Shown one piece after another: positions 60,172 to 64,000 of a stretch of DNA of 64,000 bases. The notes under the pieces are model-generated. The model was not told the DNA's origin. It saw only the letters and a list, made by a program, of their open reading frames with translations, and made no database searches. Source of the stretch: Macrotis lagotis (lineage: Eukaryota; Chordata; Mammalia; Peramelemorphia; Peramelidae); NCBI RefSeq assembly GCF_037893015.1, contig NC_133662.1:273499444-273563443 (forward strand), written 5' to 3'. How positions within the stretch are numbered: position 1 is the stretch's first letter; each line of letters begins with the position of its first letter. The translations under genes and the position numbers were made by a program.

Positions 60172-60589
60172 TGTGGGTACACAGGCTATTCTAGCAGCCA
60201 TGATACAAATCACCTCCAAGGAAACTGCCACCTGGACAGTCTCAGGAGCTGGCATGCTGCCCTGAGAGATAAGGTGAGCTGGAGTCCTAGGGAGCTGGAC
60301 ATTCCACCCCCACTGACCAAGGGCACTAGACACAGCTGTGCCTTATCATCTCCTCCCTAACGTACCCCCCTATCGTGTAATGCAAGTCACTGCATGTACA
60401 GAATGCTTGCACCCCCATTCCCTCATTATTCTTTGTTCTACCCCGGAAGACCTAACAGTATATACGTAATAGCTAAGCAGTAATAAAATTGAGCTGGAGG
60501 TATAAGGCAGTAGTGGCTTGACTCCTTATTCTCAGCTCCCCTCCTGGAGGGAGGTCGCTGCTGTGGGCCCCAAGGTGAAGCAAGCCACA
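60172..60589 (+). mobile_element. Second solo LTR, different family
   Basis: A 418-bp element starts TGTGGGTACAC, ends AAGCCACA, and is flanked by the 6-bp duplication ACTAAT (60166-60171, 60590-60595). A TATATACG box lies near 60460 and AATAAA near 60485. No internal genes. It shares no obvious sequence with the LTR at 46184. It looks whole as an LTR and fairly young. Confidence 0.75.
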
Positions 60590-60595
60590 ACTAAT

Positions 60596-61639
60596 GAGTA
60601 CTTTTGGAACTCAGGAGTACATTCCCCTTTCTTGTACCTCTAGGGAAGGATCGCATGGGGTTAAATGTAGATGGAAGTTAGGTTAAAGGGAAAGCCAACA
60701 AAATGGGGGTGGGCTGGGAAGAATTGGGGAAGTTTTAGGGAGGGACAAGGGACAGGCTTTCTGTGCAAATGTGGTTTAGGGAATCACATCCAAAATAGTC
60801 ATGGACAGTTAGCTCATTCTTGGGCAGCACTGCAATAGCTTATTATTTCAGTATACTTACTTTGTAAGGTTATTTTGGATGATAATACCAGATGTTCAGG
60901 ACAAAATAACGTGCATAGCTGTCAGCAAAAAAGTACAGAATATACAAGATAGGTTGTGTCAACTCAAGACCAACACAGAAAGGTAAAAAATAACTTTTTC
61001 TAACATCCTTTCAGGTCACAAAAGATGGGCTTTTTGTAAGCAGTCATCCAGAAATGTACAGATGAACTATTTGCTCTCAGTCTAGCATTTCCTTTGTATG
61101 ATCTTATATAGAGTCTGTATAGTCATATGTTTAAGGATAAGTGCATCTACTCTTCATTGTCTTTACAGTGAGGAAAGAGGAAAGGGACAAAAATAAAGTA
61201 AAACATGCAAAGCAGAGAACAAAAGAAAACCAACAAGGAAGCAGAGAAAAACTGGGTAGATTTGAAAACAATGGGTAATACTTATTATATAAATTTACTT
61301 GAAATGGAAATTTGTTGTTTACGTTGAATCCTCCTTTGTGGTTTTTCTGTGTACATGACTGTTCCCCCCCATTTTGTATTTAAGGGTAAATTTTAAAAAA
61401 TTTACCAAAAAAATAATAACACAACAACAATAATAGAAAACACTAAAGAATGAGTAAAATGTAATAGTAAAAAAAAAAAAAAAGAATTTGAATGCTATTC
61501 CATTTGGTCACAACTGTTATCCTGGTCTTTTTGGACTACAGCCAAAGCAGAAGAGAGTCTGTTCCGATCCTTTATGCAATCCCTCTAACAACATATTCTT
61601 GCATTCTGCATCCCACTTTTTAAAAATTAGTCTGCTTCC
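60596..61639. other. Unassigned DNA
   Basis: AT-rich with A-runs (61471-61484). No gene or family recognised. Confidence 0.35.
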
Positions 61640-62165
61640 ACCTGCATTTTGACCCCTTGAGATCTTTCTCTGGAAGGGCTGGGCTTTTATCATCATGGGT
61701 CCTTCAGTACTGATGTGGATTCTAGAGCTGCTAAGGGTGGACTCTGCAGTGTTCTACTTCTATTTACTCCCCTTTGCATCAGGTCATGGAAATTTGCCCA
61801 CATGTTTTCAATGAGGGTTCTGCCCTCAGCCATTACTTTGTGGGGTTTGGTTTCCCCAAGTGAAGATTTTTACATATTTATTTCCCCCCCAATTTGATGG
61901 TATAACAATTTTTATGTTAGTTTATCTTGTGAATATTTTCTTTTTTTCCTAATGATGTGTAAACATCATCCTTTTGGAAACCTTTTGGATAAAGTTCCAA
62001 TCTTACTGTACATCAGAGAATCAATCTACAGTGGAGAAAATCCTCATCACTAATCAGTGTGGTGAATACAGGCTTCATTCATTTTAACATCCTTTTTCTT
62101 TTAAAGTCCCAGATTCTCTCTCCTTCCTGCCTCCCTCTTCTTCCCCCTGAAGAATTTAAACAATT
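61640..62165 (+). repeat. Tandemly duplicated block, right copy
   Basis: Partner of 59480-60010. It is interrupted by a zinc-finger gene fragment at about 61968-62085, which the left copy lacks. Confidence 0.6.
61968..62085 (+). pseudogene. Inverted zinc-finger gene fragment
   Basis: It contains CCTTTTGGATAAAGTTCCAA, TCTTACTGTACATCAGAGAA and CACTAATCAGTGTGGTGAA. This is the reverse complement of the decayed finger region at 63130-63225. It encodes a broken C2H2 finger and has no gene context. Confidence 0.7.
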
Positions 62166-63124
62166 TGATCTACCTTACAGATATGCAACACAGACCAAAG
62201 CCAAACAAGCCAAAGAACCATTGGAGGGTGAGGAGAAGAAAGGAAGAAAAAAGAAAGTTTAAAAAAGTTAGTATGCTTCTTGACATTCCCCTGACAAAAT
62301 ATCTTCAAATGCTGGGAGCTTGGTATCCATTATACACAATTGCCCTCACCCTTGCCCCCATGTCCCTAAAGGAAATGGATATCTGTACTTAAATCTAGTT
62401 TGAGGTCCCCTTGGTTATCATTATTAATTTCTTACTAATTCTGTGTAGTTTTCTGTGTTGTGGAATTCTTACTAAGCAAATGAGATACAAATAATGCCAG
62501 CACAAAGGTGAGGTTTAGAACAATCGGCTAGTGTTCTTTTTCTAGGGGGCTTAAGTGAATTATCACAACATTTACCATGTGAGATTCCAGAATGTAATTA
62601 TTTTCTTGATTTTGAGTGATTTATTTCATCCAGGATGACCATAAACCCTCAGAGAAGACAAAAAGAAGAAAAAGATATTGAGTAAAATTTAAATGGCCTA
62701 ATAAAGTATTTTTATCACAATAACAAAGTTTAATTGAGCATATATTTTTGGCATTGCTTCACTTATGTCTCCCTTTGCAAACACTAAGGGGGACTGGTAA
62801 TTAAGAATCTGTGGTGATGACCTCCATGAGTTTGGCCTTAATAAAGAATTAAACTAAATATGGTATTAACCTCCAGAGTTTACCCTCTCTGTAAGAGACA
62901 AAGGTTTGGTCTCAACCAGAGTTTGGTCTCAAGGAAGAACAAAACGAATTATGTTTAATATAAGCATTTATTAGATTTCTCTAAACTTATGAATTATGCA
63001 TGCATGGGGGCCAGTTAGAAAACTGGGCCCAAAATGGGAGTTTTGGGGAACAATATTTTTACAATTGTATTATCAGAAAGGAAAGGTCTAAAAAAGCTGC
63101 ATCTTTACTTGTCTATCAAGGAAG
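62166..63124. other. Region downstream of the second zinc-finger gene
   Basis: A minus-strand AATAAA at 62967-62972 could be that gene's poly(A) signal. A short direct repeat (GGTTTGGTCTCAA / AGTTTGGTCTCAA) lies near 62906-62934. Otherwise nothing was recognised. Confidence 0.35.
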
Positions 63125-63494
63125 CTTGAAGGCTTTACCATACTGATTAGTGATAAGGATTTTCCTCCACTGGAGATTCTCAGATGTACAGTAAGATTGG
63201 AACTTTATCCAAAAGGTTTTCCCACACTGATTACATTACTAAAGGTTTCTCTTCAGACTGGATTCTCTGATGATGAGCAAGACTGGCTCTCTCTATGAAA
63301 GCCCTTCCACACTGATTACTTATAAGGTTCCCCCTAGGATATATTAAGATTGAATTTGGTTCTGAATGTCTTTCCACATTGATTATATTCTTAGGGTTTT
63401 TCTCCAGCATAGATTCTTTGAGCTGTATGTGAAAGTCTTTCCATACTGATTCCATTCATAAAATTTTTCCCACAGGAATTATATAAGGTTTCTT
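63125..63494 (-). pseudogene. Decayed 3' fingers of the second zinc-finger gene
   Basis: Downstream of the stop at 63495, finger-like words continue in shifting frames (SNQCGRAFIERASLAHHQRI, then VERHSEPNS and VWKDFHIQ pieces), with lost cysteines, in-frame stops and frame changes. About four former fingers are now untranslated. Confidence 0.8.

Positions 63495-64000
<506 letters not shown>

Overview
The window reads as nuclear DNA of a marsupial, probably an Australian one and perhaps dasyurid-like; the species is inference. The main evidence is the repeats: many copies of a young tRNA-derived SINE (WSINE/WALLSI type) with long target-site duplications, RTE-type LINEs with an RTE-tailed SINE partner, marsupial L1s in several age classes, old MIR/MAR1 and L2, and two solo LTRs. 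Genes have short exons and long introns full of repeats. There are three CpG-rich islands, and no bacterial features.

Layout. 1-7 kb is intergenic, with SINEs and L1 3' ends. 7.3-13.1 kb holds a C2H2 zinc-finger gene on the minus strand: a 22-finger terminal exon (7275-9502), a repeat-filled intron, and a phase-matched 49-base first coding exon (13100-13148) in a CpG island. I see no KRAB or SCAN exon between them. 13.8-19.8 kb holds a complete 12-exon TRMT2B gene, also minus, encoding 483 residues with every splice phase consistent. Its poly(A) signal lies about 0.65 kb upstream of the zinc-finger start codon, so the two genes are packed tail to head. 20-28 kb has the TRMT2B promoter island, old L1/L2, and a third strong GC-rich promoter with a roughly 590-bp minisatellite and only a weak candidate for a small spliced plus-strand gene.

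28-63 kb is repeat-dominated: nested L1, RTE, RTE-SINE, L2, SINEs, solo LTRs at 46184-46730 and 60172-60589, a 28S rRNA-like fragment near 52.35 kb, and two diverged local duplications. The right edge (63.1-64.0 kb) enters the 3' end of a second zinc-finger gene whose last fingers have decayed.

The most striking point is in TRMT2B. The frame and splice sites are intact, yet the positions matching the catalytic cysteine, the general-base glutamate, the SAM-binding glycine and acidic residue, and the FFQxN glutamine are all replaced. The gene looks like a preserved reading frame for a catalytically dead m5U methyltransferase. The comparison uses the human protein from memory and needs an alignment.
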